Notes: a model not told the origin generated them from the letters alone. A DNA stretch of 64,000 nucleotides from G965216255 sp965216255 (GCA_965216255.1 OZ244148.1:2294001-2358000), one strand, 5' to 3'. Shown: positions 1 through 10,815, numbered from the stretch's first letter. Program-made: numbers and translations.

Positions 1-884
1 TGCTTGAGCCTGTCCGGGTGTGAGGCCATTACGAACTGCTGAACACTATCAGCGTAGCGAGGCCAGAAGACGTTCTCAATTTCGGAAAGCGGCATCCCGG
101 GACGAAAGTCCGCGAATGTCCGGCCTTCCTTGTTTACCGCCGCACCCTGCATGTGGCAGCCCTGGCAAAGATCAAACTGGCGCTCGAAGGGCAGCTTGGC
201 AGGGTTGACGATGGTGTAGTCGGTCTCCTTTGCCACGTCCACCACACGCCCCGCGCGCATGGCGTCCACATGGATGGATCCCGGCCCGTGGCAGCGCTCG
301 CAGTCAATGCCGTCCGGTACTTTTTGGTACCGGTTTTCCGACCCCGGCACGTGGACCGGCATCGCATTGTGACACGTGATGCACTTGAGCAGAATGGGGC
401 GATCAAACCGTAAGTTGTTGCCGTTTGCAAAGCCCGGCGGCAGGCCCCACGTGCCGTCCTGCACGTACCACGTCAGCGGCATCTGGTAGAGATACCCGCC
501 CACATCCATGACATGGGAATTGGTATGATGGCCAGACCCCACGATATAATCGATCTCTTCCACCCGGCGGTATACCGTATCTGTGCCTACCAGCCGGTAC
601 TCTTCCAGGAAGAGTTCTTCGCCCCTGCTGAAGGGACGGTAATACAGGTCTCTGTGCGGATCAAATACGGGCTCGGGGTCCGCAAAATCCGCCGCGCTGT
701 TCGCGAGCAAGGCCGGCTCCCATGAACGCCCCATCTGCGACTGCCTGAATGTGGCGGCCTTGTCGGGGTGGCAACTGGCACAGGCGTCGATGCCCACATA
801 GTCCGCATCCGTATTGAGAAACGTACCCGGCCGGTCTGCCGAGCGGCAGCTGGCAAGGACGCAGAGAAGAATTACATACCGCAT
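1..884 (-). CDS. Multihaem cytochrome c lipoprotein, 3'-truncated by window edge
   Basis: The reading frame is open from an ATG at 884 to the window edge, so only the N-terminal 294 or so residues are seen. The start has a short hydrophobic leader ending in a Cys (VILLCVLASC), which looks like a lipoprotein signal. Four CxxCH haem-binding motifs are visible: CASCH, CITCH, CERCH and CQGCH. The gene resembles the first third of its upstream neighbour (shared patterns EEYRL, YIVGSG, YQMPLTWY, CERCHGPGS), so the two are paralogues. Its start lies 11 bp after the stop of that gene, which indicates co-transcription. The likely role is periplasmic electron transfer. The missing C-terminal part may carry TPR repeats as in the neighbour (inference). 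Confidence 0.85.
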   Translation of the reverse strand, partial: MRYVILLCVLASCRSADRPGTFLNTDADYVGIDACASCHPDKAATFRQSQMGRSWEPALLANSAADFADPEPVFDPHRDLYYRPFSRGEELFLEEYRLVGTDTVYRRVEEIDYIVGSGHHTNSHVMDVGGYLYQMPLTWYVQDGTWGLPPGFANGNNLRFDRPILLKCITCHNAMPVHVPGSENRYQKVPDGIDCERCHGPGSIHVDAMRAGRVVDVAKETDYTIVNPAKLPFERQFDLCQGCHMQGAAVNKEGRTFADFRPGMPLSEIENVFWPRYADSVQQFVMASHPDRLK

Positions 885-894
885 ATGTCCCGGA

Positions 895-2973
895 TTACCG
901 TGCCTCCAGTATCAGACGCGCCGCCTCGCTGCCCGGATCCAGCTCCAACGCCCGCTCTGCATAGCGGCGTGCCATGGCATAGTCCTCATTTCGGTAGTAA
1001 GCCAGCGCCAGCTTGGCGATGCTCTCAACAAAGGCGGGATCCGCCTCTACGGCTCGTCCCAGATAGGCAATGGCGCGCGCCAGATCAGTTGCTTCCAGGT
1101 AGAAGGTGCCCAGGTTGCTCAGCGCAGTGGCACTCCCCGGTGCGGCGGCCACCGCGCGTTCGAACAGCTGCCGCGCCGCTTCCGGATCATTCCGGCTCAC
1201 ATGCAGAAGTCCCAGGTTTCCGAGCGCCGCCACATAGTCGGGCTCGAGCTCGAGGGCCTGCCTGAGCGCGGCCTCCGCATCCGCGAACTGCCCGTCCAGG
1301 AGATGGGCCGTGCCAAGATTGTAGTGTGCCTCGGCAAGCCACGGCTTTTCGTCGGCCGCCAGCGCATACTGGCGCGCTGCCTCGGATAATTCGCCCTGCG
1401 TCTCCAGGAAGCGGCCGTAATTGACGCGGATGTCGGCAAGTGCGGGTTCTACGGCCAGCGCGTGCGTGTACAGGCGGCGCGCCTCGTCAAGCCTTTGCCC
1501 CACCTGCTCATAGGCCTGCGCCAGTGCATTGAGCCGCTCTGGGATGTCAGGGCCCAGCTCCACGCTGCGCGCCAGTGGTTCCAGGGCTTCGGCGCCGCGC
1601 CTGCGGCGCAGATGCGTAAGCCCGAGCAGAAAGAGCGACGCGCCGGTAGCGTCCGGGGCGTGGTCCAGCGCCTCCGCGAGCTCGCGTACGCCCCGGTCCT
1701 GCATCGAGGTATCGGCCCGCTGCGTCCCAAGCACGATATAGGCCAGCGCCTCGTAGCGCTTGGCCTCCGCGCCTGCGGCGTCCCTGGCAAAATGCGCGAC
1801 AAGGTCCGGCGACGCGTGCGCGGCCATGGGCTCCGGCAGCAAGGTAGGCACCACACGAATCCAGTGGTCTGTGAAGGAGGAATGGGGAGCATCGTCCACC
1901 CGCACCCGCGGCATATGGCACCCGATGCAGCTTTCCGCGGCGGCATGCGCAGCCGCCGTCTCGTGGCAGGAACTGCAGGTGTTATCGAAGTACGCCGGTC
2001 CCTTGTCCCGGAATCCCGCGTGCGGGTCGTGGCAGGTAGTACACGTCATGGGCATGGCCGCGTCCCGAAAGCAGGCGCTCTTCCGCAGCCGTTCGGCATG
2101 AGAAATCACGCCGACAGCGGCCCCGTCGCTCGTCTCGGCAAAGAGCGCTATATGCTCCTCCAGCGGCTCGGAAGGACGGTAGCCGTAGGGGTCGCGTCCC
2201 TGCCGCAGAAGCGAGACCGTGGCGCTGAGATGGCACTGCTCACAGACATCCAGCTGCCGCTGCTGCGACAAGCGGGCCGGGTTTACGATGCTGCGGTCCG
2301 CGCCACTGGCAGGCGCCGGGCTCTCCAGCCGCTCGTCCACGTGCAGACTGCCCGGACCGTGGCAGCGCTCGCACCCAATGCCGGCGGGCACAGCTGCGTA
2401 CTTGCCCTGTACGAAGGGAACGGCAACCGGTATACTGTTGTGGCAGGCCATGCACCGGTCCGGCACCAAGCGGCCAAAACGCTTGTTCGCCGCCTCGTAG
2501 CCCGGACTGAAGTCCCACATTCCGGTCTGCGTGTACCAGGTGAGCGGCATTTCGTAGAGGCGGCCGCCGGACTGCGTCAAATAGGTGCGGGCCGCAAATC
2601 CGCTGCCGACCACGTACGCAATCTGGCGTATGAGCCGATGGGCCTTCTCACCCCGTGGATCCAGCCGGTATTCTTCCTGGAAGTAGGCGCTGTCCCGGGC
2701 GTAGACGCGGTAGTAGAATCCGCTCTGCTCATGCCAAAGCGGCGCCGCTTCCCAGTCCTCCACACTGTTCTGCCGTGTCAGCCGGAAGAAAGAGTGCGCC
2801 ATGCCATGCTCCTGGAAGCCGCGCCACTGGTCCTCGTGGCAGTCGAAGCAGACAGCGTCCCCAACGTACTCCGCCTGCAGGTTGCGGAAGGCCGGCTCTT
2901 CTGCTGGCGGCGCGCACGCCGAGAAGGCAAGGGCAAGTAGAACCACGACGCGACACTCGGGCACTTCTCCCAT
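895..2973 (-). CDS. Multihaem cytochrome c with C-terminal TPR repeats
   Basis: The product has 692 residues. The N-terminus carries a hydrophobic leader with a lipobox-like end (LAFSAC), predicting a secreted lipoprotein. Seven CxxCH motifs follow: CFDCH, CMACH, CERCH, CEQCH, CTTCH, CSSCH and CIGCH, all in about the first 370 residues. From about residue 400 onward the protein is a run of tetratricopeptide repeats (for example AEAHYNLGTAHLLDGQFADA and its neighbours). Cytochrome c554-like haem domains joined to TPRs are known in Bacteroidota, Acidobacteriota and Planctomycetota and are presumed to act in periplasmic electron transfer or complex assembly. The substrate is unknown. It is transcribed toward a paralogue only 11 bp downstream, and divergently from ggt. 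Confidence 0.9.
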   Translation of the reverse strand: MGEVPECRVVVLLALAFSACAPPAEEPAFRNLQAEYVGDAVCFDCHEDQWRGFQEHGMAHSFFRLTRQNSVEDWEAAPLWHEQSGFYYRVYARDSAYFQEEYRLDPRGEKAHRLIRQIAYVVGSGFAARTYLTQSGGRLYEMPLTWYTQTGMWDFSPGYEAANKRFGRLVPDRCMACHNSIPVAVPFVQGKYAAVPAGIGCERCHGPGSLHVDERLESPAPASGADRSIVNPARLSQQRQLDVCEQCHLSATVSLLRQGRDPYGYRPSEPLEEHIALFAETSDGAAVGVISHAERLRKSACFRDAAMPMTCTTCHDPHAGFRDKGPAYFDNTCSSCHETAAAHAAAESCIGCHMPRVRVDDAPHSSFTDHWIRVVPTLLPEPMAAHASPDLVAHFARDAAGAEAKRYEALAYIVLGTQRADTSMQDRGVRELAEALDHAPDATGASLFLLGLTHLRRRRGAEALEPLARSVELGPDIPERLNALAQAYEQVGQRLDEARRLYTHALAVEPALADIRVNYGRFLETQGELSEAARQYALAADEKPWLAEAHYNLGTAHLLDGQFADAEAALRQALELEPDYVAALGNLGLLHVSRNDPEAARQLFERAVAAAPGSATALSNLGTFYLEATDLARAIAYLGRAVEADPAFVESIAKLALAYYRNEDYAMARRYAERALELDPGSEAARLILEAR

Positions 2974-3049
2974 GGCAGCAATCTACATCAATCTTGGAAG
3001 TATTGGGAAGTACTCCTACATTGACCAATATTTCCGCCCGGATACGATA

Positions 3050-4741
3050 ATGCGTGGTTTACTTCTTGCCCTCCTGCTCTACGCTCCGAACGTGCTGGCA
3101 CAGAGCGGCCGCATCCCCGTGGAAGCGGACAGTGGCATGGTCGTCAGCAGTCACTATCTGGCCTCGGAGGTAGGCACCCGAATCCTGCGCCAGGGCGGCA
3201 ATGCCGTCGACGCAGCCGTGGCAACGGCATTCGCCCTGGCCGTGACGCTGCCAGCGGCGGGCAACATTGGCGGCGGCGGCTTTTTGGTCTACCATGGCGC
3301 GGACGGATACGTGACAGCATTCAATTTCCGCGAGAAGGCGCCGCTGGCAGCCACGGCCACCATGTTCCTGGACGAGGGCGGAAAGATCCAGGATAACTCC
3401 AACCACGAGGGCGTGCTCTCGGTAGGCGTGCCGGGCACGGTCGCGGGCCTGTACCTGGCACACCAGCGTCTGGGTATACTGCCCTGGGCCCGTGTCTTGG
3501 CACCCGCCGTTACCCTGGCCGAAGAGGGCTTTCCGTCTTCGCGCGACATGCAGGGCTTCTTGCGCGCGCTCAGTCGCGGAACCGATCCGCTGTATGCGGC
3601 CACGCGCCGAGCCTTCCTGAAGGATGGCGTGGAGCCATACGCGCCCGGAGAAATCTGGCCGCAGCCCGACCTTGCGGCCTCGCTGCGGCGTATCCGTGAC
3701 CACGGGCACGACGGCTTCTACCGGGGCGAAACCGCACGCCTGGTAGCCGACTACTTCCGGCGCCACGGCGGCCTGATTACCGAGGAGGATCTCGCGCGGT
3801 ACCAGGCCGAGGAGCAGCCGCCCGTGCATGGCACGTACCGTGAGCATGACATTTATTCCATGAGTCCCCCCAGCAGCGGCGGCGTGGCGCTTGTGACCAT
3901 GCTCAACATCCTCGAGGGCTATGACCTGGAGCAGATGGGCCATAACTCTGCACTCTACCTGCATGTGCTTACCGAGGCCATGCGCCGCGCCTTCGCCGAT
4001 AGGGCGGCGCACCTGGGAGATCCGCTTTTTAGCCCGGACATGCCAACAGACAAGCTCATAAGCAAGCCGTACGCGGAGCGCCTTCGCCAGACCATCGACC
4101 TTGTCCACGCTTCCGGAAGCGACTCCAGCGCCTTTGGTGGCGCTTACCTGGCGCACGAGAGCGAGGAGACTACCCACCTCTCCGTCATGGACGCCGCACG
4201 CAATGCGGTCTCGCTAACCTACACCCTGGAATACGGCTACGGCTCGCAGCTCGTGGCCGACGGCACAGGATTCCTCCTCAACAACGAAATGGGCGACTTC
4301 AACCCCATCCCGGGATATACGGACCGGCGCGGCCTCATCGGGACGCCGCCGAACCTGGTCGCGCCGCAGAAACGGATGCTATCCAGCATGACGCCGACCA
4401 TCGTGGCAATGGACGGCAAGCCCCGCCTCACTGTCGGAAGCCCTGGCGGGCGTACCATCATCAACACCGTGCTCCAGGTCATCCTCAACTTCATTGACCA
4501 TGGCATGAACGTGGCCGAGGCTGTAGAGGCTCCTCGCATCCACCACCAGTGGCTGCCGGATGTGACCTCGTTCGAATACCGGGGCATTTCTCTTGATACG
4601 AAGCGGCTCTACGAGGAGCGGGGGCATACCGTGCGCTTCCGGACGAGCCAGGGCCGGGCGCACTGCATTGCCACAGATGGCGCGCTGATCTTCGGCGTGG
4701 CTGATACGCGCAGCTACGACGGACGGGCTATCGGCTTTTAG
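3050..4741 (+). CDS. ggt: Gamma-glutamyltransferase, secreted
   Basis: The 563-residue product starts at an ATG placed directly before a signal peptide (MRGLLLALLLYAPNVLAQ); the longer upstream frame overlaps the divergent gene and is not needed. Family hallmarks are present: RQGGNAVDAAVATAF near the N-terminus, GNIGGGGFLVYH, PPSSGGVALVTML, the autoprocessing site with the catalytic threonine in EETTHLSVMDAARNAV, and the C-terminal GSPGGRTIINTVLQV. The family makes a proenzyme that cleaves itself before the catalytic Thr and transfers or hydrolyses the gamma-glutamyl group of glutathione and related peptides in the periplasm. Length is normal. A link to the hydantoinase/oxoprolinase-like pair 7 kb downstream through glutathione breakdown is possible but only inferred. 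Confidence 0.95.
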   Translation: MRGLLLALLLYAPNVLAQSGRIPVEADSGMVVSSHYLASEVGTRILRQGGNAVDAAVATAFALAVTLPAAGNIGGGGFLVYHGADGYVTAFNFREKAPLAATATMFLDEGGKIQDNSNHEGVLSVGVPGTVAGLYLAHQRLGILPWARVLAPAVTLAEEGFPSSRDMQGFLRALSRGTDPLYAATRRAFLKDGVEPYAPGEIWPQPDLAASLRRIRDHGHDGFYRGETARLVADYFRRHGGLITEEDLARYQAEEQPPVHGTYREHDIYSMSPPSSGGVALVTMLNILEGYDLEQMGHNSALYLHVLTEAMRRAFADRAAHLGDPLFSPDMPTDKLISKPYAERLRQTIDLVHASGSDSSAFGGAYLAHESEETTHLSVMDAARNAVSLTYTLEYGYGSQLVADGTGFLLNNEMGDFNPIPGYTDRRGLIGTPPNLVAPQKRMLSSMTPTIVAMDGKPRLTVGSPGGRTIINTVLQVILNFIDHGMNVAEAVEAPRIHHQWLPDVTSFEYRGISLDTKRLYEERGHTVRFRTSQGRAHCIATDGALIFGVADTRSYDGRAIGF

Positions 4742-4845
4742 ACGGAACTTTAAAGGACGGGATAGCGAACTTGGCCACCTAAGTGATTGTCCCTTTGGGG
4801 ATCCCAGTTCTGGCCCGGGCTGACACGTGCTGGACAGACAGCCTA

Positions 4846-6563
4846 TCAAATCCGTACGCCGAGGGGCTTGAACGCCTGTGCCTGCTTCTCTGTCGGCTGC
4901 GCGAACATCGCAATGTGACACTTTCTGCTGCCCGTCTTCTCTTCCAGCTGGTCTTTGATCAAAAGCACCAGGTGATCCATCAGCGCCGGGAAGGCGAGGG
5001 CCCGGGTGCCGTCACCGGTAGTCCGGGTTCGCGCCTTCTTCCAGGTAGCCGTTGAGGGCTCTGCAGGAGCTACCACACTCGTGCGCGCAGCTTTCGCTGC
5101 CTCCTGATCCTCTTCGCCAAACAGCATGGGAGCCAGTCGCGGGCGCATGTGCCACTCCACATAGTTGGCCAGCATGCACGCAAAGATGTGGCACTGAATG
5201 CGATGGGACCGGTCGTGGTAGATGGGCCGCACCTTCAAGTCCACCGTCTTGATGCTCCAGAAGGCCTTCTCAGCCACGGAGAGCTGCTTGTAGGTACACA
5301 CTACCTCTTCGTCCGATAGCTCCACGCTGGTGCGCACCACATAGACGCCGTCCAGCTTGGCCTCCAGGGCTATGGCGTCCTCGTCGCAGGCGTACGAGAA
5401 AGATGTTTCCGTAACGTAGACCCTGAAATGCCTGTTCATCTTGCACTTGCCCAAGATGACCACAACCCGGAGCGAGATCTCATGGATGCCCCGGAGCGGA
5501 TCTCGCTTGCGCCGGGTAACCTTGACGAATGCGTTCAGCTTCTCTTCGGTCGCCTCCAAGAGCTCCTCTCGGGTGCGCGCCGCATGTTCGGCCCGGAGCG
5601 GATTGCACCATACAACGAGGCGCTCTCCCGGATACTCGTCGCTGTCAATTCGGCCATGTCTTTTTCGTCAAAGAGCGACAACTGAATGGCCTTTTGTTGC
5701 ACGAGGCTGCGGATAGCGCTCTTCCGCAGGGCCGTGACCCAGTCATAACCCGCGGGCTTTACCACTTCGCGCAGCCGCGCATGCGTGAGCCGTCCCCGGT
5801 CGCCCACGATCGTTACACGGCTAAGCCCGAAGCGATGCTTCAGCGTGTCCAGCTGCGCACTCGGCATACGAGGATCGGCCGAGCTGCCCGAGAAGACCGC
5901 CACGGTGCCGGCCTTGCCTGTCGCAGAGCAGGCCAACGTTGATCTAATTCATGCCCTTCTTGCCGTCTTGTGAGTAGCCGAACTCGGCGAGGCCGGCACC
6001 GTGGCCCTCAACACAGGTGGAAGTGACCGTACACAGGACAAGGGGCCCCCCTTCAGATGGCGCACTGCCAGCTTCTTTTCTATGGCGTCCTTGCGCGTAT
6101 ACAGCCAGTCCATAGCCCCGTAAATCTCATTTTCATGCAGGTTACCGATCTGAAGCTCATGGCCGAGACCTCAGGCCATGCTGTCGTCGCGGATGGCCGC
6201 AGCGGTGGCGAGTTTGCTGCGGGGCTTGAGGATGAGGGCCACAATGAGGGCGATATTGCGCACCCTGGAGGAAGACCTGTCGATGAGGCGGGCCAGACTC
6301 AGCTTGCGGAGGGTGCCGAGGGCCGCAGCGACGTGTCCGTGGGGCAGGCGGCGGGTGATGGTATAAGTTTGATTGAAGGCCTCGAGGAGGTCATGGACGA
6401 TGAAGCCGCCCTTGAGGAGTTCTCTGATGCCTTCCCTGGCTTCGGCAGGCAGTCGGGTGATGTTGGCGACGGTTGTCTTTTGGGATTTGCCACCGATCCA
6501 GGTGGATTCGCGCACGAGCCAGGTGGATTTGGAGTTGCGGTTGGGGATGCGTTCGACGTACAT
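4846..6563 (-). pseudogene. Degraded IS1634-type (IS4 superfamily) transposase
   Basis: Three out-of-frame blocks on the minus strand (about 6563-6171, 5936-5535 and 5559-4846) align in order with the intact transposase at 31117-32838. The N-terminal block starts MYVERIPNRNSKSTWLV against MYVATVPNRGARPTYLI. The middle block keeps the second catalytic Asp region (IVGDRGRLTHARLREVVKPAG), and the C-terminal block keeps the AFWSIKTVDLKVRPIYH region. The segment between about 5940 and 6170, which should hold the first catalytic Asp, is disrupted. Several frameshifts make the copy inactive. It is much more diverged from the intact copy than a recent duplicate would be, so it is an old insertion between ggt and the permease gene. 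Confidence 0.85.
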
Positions 6564-6829
6564 GGGCAGATACAGGAGCCAATGCTTACGATGACTAAAA
6601 CGGCCAACATGAATATACTATGCGACGGATACGGGACATATGGCGTAATTACTGCCTGCAATACAAGGACCATCGTTGGCAGTATGGCTGACAACACATG
6701 GGCAGAATTGTTAATAGGCCGACCTATAACCATGCTCCTTGTAACCAACTGGAATACGTCAGTCAAACGGCGACTTATGCCCTTATCGCCTCGAATTCAG
6801 CTTGAAATTCCGTTTAGACCATATATGCC

Positions 6830-8161
6830 ATGAGTGAACTGGAGCAACCAGCCCTCAAGCGGGTGCTGGAATGGTTTGACGGCACGGCCCTCCTCATCGG
6901 CATCACCATTGGCGCCGGCATCTTCGCGACACCGCAGCTCATTGCCACCTACCAGAGCACGTTCGGAGACATCCTGTGGCTCTGGCTCGGCTGCGGCACC
7001 TTCGTGATCATAGGCGGCCTTATCTACGCAGAGCTGGGGACGCGCGTGCCGGCAACCGGCGGCGAATACGTATACGTGTACGAAGCCTATGGTCCCTTTG
7101 CCGGCTTCATGTTCGGCTGGGCCCAATTCTTCATCATCCGCACGAGTTCTGCAGCAGGCCTGGCCATTATTACGGTAAACTACGTCGGGTTTTTCGCTGT
7201 GCTGGCCGAGTGGCAACAGACGGTGCTTGCCCTGCTTGTCATTGCCTCGCTGGGCTACCTGAACTATATCGGCATACAGCAGGCCAGTACCTTCCAGAAG
7301 ATCACCACGGTGCTCAAGCTAGGGGGCCTAGGCGTGCTGATCATGCTCGGCCTCATGCTGGTCGGCGGCACGCAGAGCCAGCTCGGCGGGTCCGTAGTGC
7401 CCACAGCAGAGATGGGGCCCATTGGCAATACCGTGGCGGCACTCATGCTGGTGCTGTTTTCCTTTCTGGGATGGGACCGCGTAGGGTATGTGGCCGGAGA
7501 GATGAAGAATGTGCGCAGCGCGCTGCCGAAGAGCATCTTCGTGGGCCTGGGCATCGTGACGTTCGTTTATTTGATGACCAACCTGGTCTACCACCAGACC
7601 CTTGGCATGGAAGGCGTGCGGGGCAGCACCATTGTGGCCTCCGACATGGCGACGCAGCTCATCGGGCCTGTGGGTGCGGGCCTGGTCGCCATTCTCGTCA
7701 TCATATCGGCCACGGGCAGCATCAATGGCACCATGATGGCTGCGCCGCGGGCCTACTACGCCATGGGACGGGATGGCCTCTTCTTCCAGTGGTTCAACTT
7801 CGTGCATCCGAAGTACCGGACACCGTCCCACGCCATCGTCGCCTACTGTGCGTGGGCGGCCGTCATTCTCCTGGTGCGCGGGGCTTTCGAGACCATCGTG
7901 TCGGGGATGGTCTTTGCCATGCTGATTTTCTTTGGCTTTACCACGGTAGCGCTGTTCGTGCTGCGCAGGAGGCCGGAGCCCGAGCACAAAGTCTACCGCA
8001 TGCCAGGCTATCCGTGGCTGCCGATCCTGTTTCTGGCAGGCATTGTAGCCCTCGTCGTGCTGCGCGGCATCTATGAGTGGGAGAAGTCGCTGGTCGACCT
8101 CGCCTTTGTCGCCGCGGGCCTGCCCTTTGCCCTGTACTGGGTGCGCCGGGCCCGGCGCTGA
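6830..8161 (+). CDS. APC-family amino acid permease
   Basis: The product has 443 residues and about twelve hydrophobic segments. It carries the APC first-helix signature GITIGAGIFATPQLI and later conserved pieces such as PATGGEYVYVYEAYG and FSFLGWDRVGYVAGEMKNV. These place it in the amino acid-polyamine-organocation superfamily, probably the LAT/SteT-like branch of inner-membrane amino acid antiporters or symporters. The substrate cannot be read from the sequence. No frameshift is seen. The gene sits alone between a dead transposase and a broken hydrolase, transcribed toward the latter, and its stop touches the end of that pseudogene. Confidence 0.9.
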   Translation: MSELEQPALKRVLEWFDGTALLIGITIGAGIFATPQLIATYQSTFGDILWLWLGCGTFVIIGGLIYAELGTRVPATGGEYVYVYEAYGPFAGFMFGWAQFFIIRTSSAAGLAIITVNYVGFFAVLAEWQQTVLALLVIASLGYLNYIGIQQASTFQKITTVLKLGGLGVLIMLGLMLVGGTQSQLGGSVVPTAEMGPIGNTVAALMLVLFSFLGWDRVGYVAGEMKNVRSALPKSIFVGLGIVTFVYLMTNLVYHQTLGMEGVRGSTIVASDMATQLIGPVGAGLVAILVIISATGSINGTMMAAPRAYYAMGRDGLFFQWFNFVHPKYRTPSHAIVAYCAWAAVILLVRGAFETIVSGMVFAMLIFFGFTTVALFVLRRRPEPEHKVYRMPGYPWLPILFLAGIVALVVLRGIYEWEKSLVDLAFVAAGLPFALYWVRRARR

Positions 8162-10279
8162 TCATCCATCGGGGACGGCAATCGCCGACACCGCCGCCTC
8201 GTGCATGGCCGCATTCAGCGCCGGCAGGCTGGTCGCGAGGAGCGTCTCCAGCCGCGCAAGCTGCACATCTATGCTCCGCGTGAGGTCTAGCCGCACCTGC
8301 GCAGCCTGGTCCGTGGGCCTGTAGTCTCCCGTGGCTACCGTGCCGGCAAGGCTTGCGAGCTTGTTACCAAGCCGTATCGGGAAGTTCAACGGATCCTGGT
8401 CGCTCCGGTTTTTCGTCTGGTACAGCGCTTCCTCGACGGAAAAGAGGCTATCCGATAGCGCGCTGGCAATTTGATGGATCTGACCCTTGTCTCCTTCCGG
8501 AAAACGGTCCAGTGCGTCCGTGATCTGCCCGCGTACCGCGCGTATGCGCTGGACGGCCTTGTGCGTCTCGCTGAGCTTGCCCCGGATACGGATAAGAAAA
8601 TCGAACGGGGCCCGGAGGTCTCCTGCCGTAGACTCCGAGCGGGGATCTATCCCGATCTCGAGACCCGTCTCCACGGAATCGGCGCCCACAACGAGGCGGG
8701 CCCGATACGACCCGGGTGGCGCGCGCGGCCCGCGTACGCTGCCCGCCCACATGATCATGCCTTCAATGGACTCAGCATCTTCGTAGCGCATGTTCCACGT
8801 AAAGGAATGCATGCCGGCTTCCAGGCCAAGCTCCTCACCATCCGGCCTGAACGTCTTGATTTCGGTCCCGTCCTCTTCCAGGATCCGCAGCCTTACGGCA
8901 CTGGAGTCGGCTGCATCCCTGAGATAATAGCACAGGTCTGCGCTTGAGGCCCCCATGCGTACCGTCGGCGCCGAACGGAAGAGCCAGAGAGCGCACTGCA
9001 GCGACGGAGTCCGAGAGCTGGTGCAGGGGCGGGGCATCATCCATCACCCAGAACGCGCGCCCCTGGGTGGCCCTAATGAAGTCATCCTCCTTGCAGTCCA
9101 GGTCCGTTACAGGCACTACCGGAAGGTTACGCTCGAATGGCGTCCAACGCGTTCCGTCATCGAAAGAGACATATATGCCGGATTCCGTTCCTGCCCACAG
9201 GAGCCCGCGGCGCACCGGGTCAGGCTAAATGGCCCGCGCGAAATGCAGCCCATCAATGCCGTCCGTGAGTTTGGTCCAGCTAAGACCGAAGTCGACGGTC
9301 CGGTAGAGGTACGGCTGGAAGTCGTACAGCTTGTAGTGCGTACCCGCCATATAGGCACCACCCGGCTCGAAGGGATGCGCCACGATGTCGTTAATCATCA
9401 TCCACTCGGGCATGCCCTCCGGCGTCACCTCCTGCCATTTGCCGCCGCCGTCCCGGGTGACATACACCAGGCCGTCGTCGGAGCCATTGTTCACTTCGGC
9501 CGCGGCAGCGCCTGCTATACCCGTACCGTGATGGGCTTCGAATCCATCTGGCGGGTTGGCTGTGGCATCCGGGGTATAGTTTGAAAAATTCCAGCCATGC
9601 ACATCGTCCACAAACCCATTGCCTTCGTCGTTGATGCCGTTTCCCGGGATCTCCCCGGGATTAGTCCAATGAATGTTTATTGGGTCCGGAAGCCTCCCGT
9701 CCGTCCCCCGGTCTGGAGTGGCAATTACCACGTCCCAAGCTTCCGGCAGCTGGAACCGGTCCACATAGGGGGCATCGGTGTACAAGGGATCGTTGGGGAA
9801 TTCGGGCAAGGCTGATCGCCCTGGACGTGCGCCACCGATATCCCCCATCGGGAGCCGAACAAAGTCCGGCTCCGCATATTCCACGAACGGGTCACGAGAA
9901 AGAGCGGCCGCGACGCTGCGCGGATCGTGGACCTCATCCTGCAACACGTAATAAACGCGCCTCAATGCCTGTGTCCGCGCCGAAAGCGTACGCGAGGCGG
10001 CAATCTGGTCCAAGAATGGGAAAGCCTTTCTGATGTCGTATACTCCGTACCTTACGCCTTGGCGATCAAAGACGGCAAGACCCGTCTTGCCCACTCCAAG
10101 CGCAGGCGCCGTACCCGCCGTAAACTGTACCCGCACGCACCCGGCCTGACAGCCGCATCCGAGAAGAGCGGCGTGGACCCTTTCATGGACTGTGCACGGG
10201 GTGGAGCCGCAGGCGCCCACAGGATCAACAGCATGAGACATATTGTAAGGCCTCGAAACGCACTTTGGGCTCGTATCAC
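8162..10279 (-). pseudogene. Chimeric pseudogene: subtilase front half fused to VPS10/sortilin-like hydrolase back half
   Basis: Read on the minus strand, a signal peptide (MIRAQSAFRGLTICLMLLIL) begins at 10279. A frameshift near 10,145 is followed by a subtilase propeptide and start of the catalytic domain (DPFVEYAEPDFVRLPM, NGINDEGNGFVDDVHGWNF) up to the catalytic His motif HHGTGIAGAAAA. At about 9,475-9,490 the frame passes directly into VPS10/BNR-type hydrolase sequence (GLVYVTRDGGGKWQEV, YRTVDFGLSWTKLTDGI), so the subtilase Ser region is missing. An in-frame TAG stop follows HFARAI near 9,223. The frame continues as PDPVRRGLLWAGTESGIYVS, shifts again near 8,950 and ends in the usual C-terminal region (KNRSDQDPLNFPIRLGNKL). 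Internal deletion plus three lesions make it nonfunctional. Confidence 0.85.
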
Positions 10280-10815
10280 TAGTGCTTGCTTTGCGGATTT
10301 GCAGGATAAAAGGTTGGTACTGAATCATCAATTGCAGCGCAATTCCACGGTACCTGGTCCAATCATACGGTCTCGGCTGCATGTTCGGATGTCCCAGCGG
10401 CAAAGCAACGATGGCAGATTTGTAGGCGTGCCCGCGATCTGCCGCGTGCGGATTTCAGGTAGACAAGCAAAAACGCCATGCCGCGGCGACTGCGGAAACG
10501 CACCGGTTTACCCATGTATCTCGGTGGGGCGACACGCGGCATATATCTACACCGTTGGGGGCGGGCCGCGCCTGTAGTCGCATACCACCCAAGCCAGCAA
10601 AATTGCCGCCGCATCAGGCAACAAGGAGTAGAGGAGGTCACAATCCGTCAAGCCACGGAAGCTGAAGGTGCGGAATCTGCTTCGCGTCGCAGCACACTCT
10701 CGGGCCGCTGTCATCGTTCTGGCCACTGCGGCCTGGCTAGCACGAATCAATTCTTGAATATTTGTGTCAACTGACGGGTTGGATACCGAAGTGCACCTAT
10801 CCCCTGAGCATCCCC
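10280..10815. other. Intergenic, no gene recognised
   Basis: Short open frames exist on both strands but none has recognisable family features or a credible start. The region lies upstream of both the subtilase-chimera pseudogene (-) and recO (+), so it should contain at least the recO promoter. No clear promoter boxes were identified. Confidence 0.5.

Noticed and set aside
1462..2940. 492-residue plus-strand frame
   Set aside because: It lies opposite the multihaem cytochrome gene, whose haem motifs and TPRs prove the minus strand to be coding.
3059..4177. 372-residue minus-strand frame
   Set aside because: Antisense shadow of ggt, whose catalytic motifs are clear.
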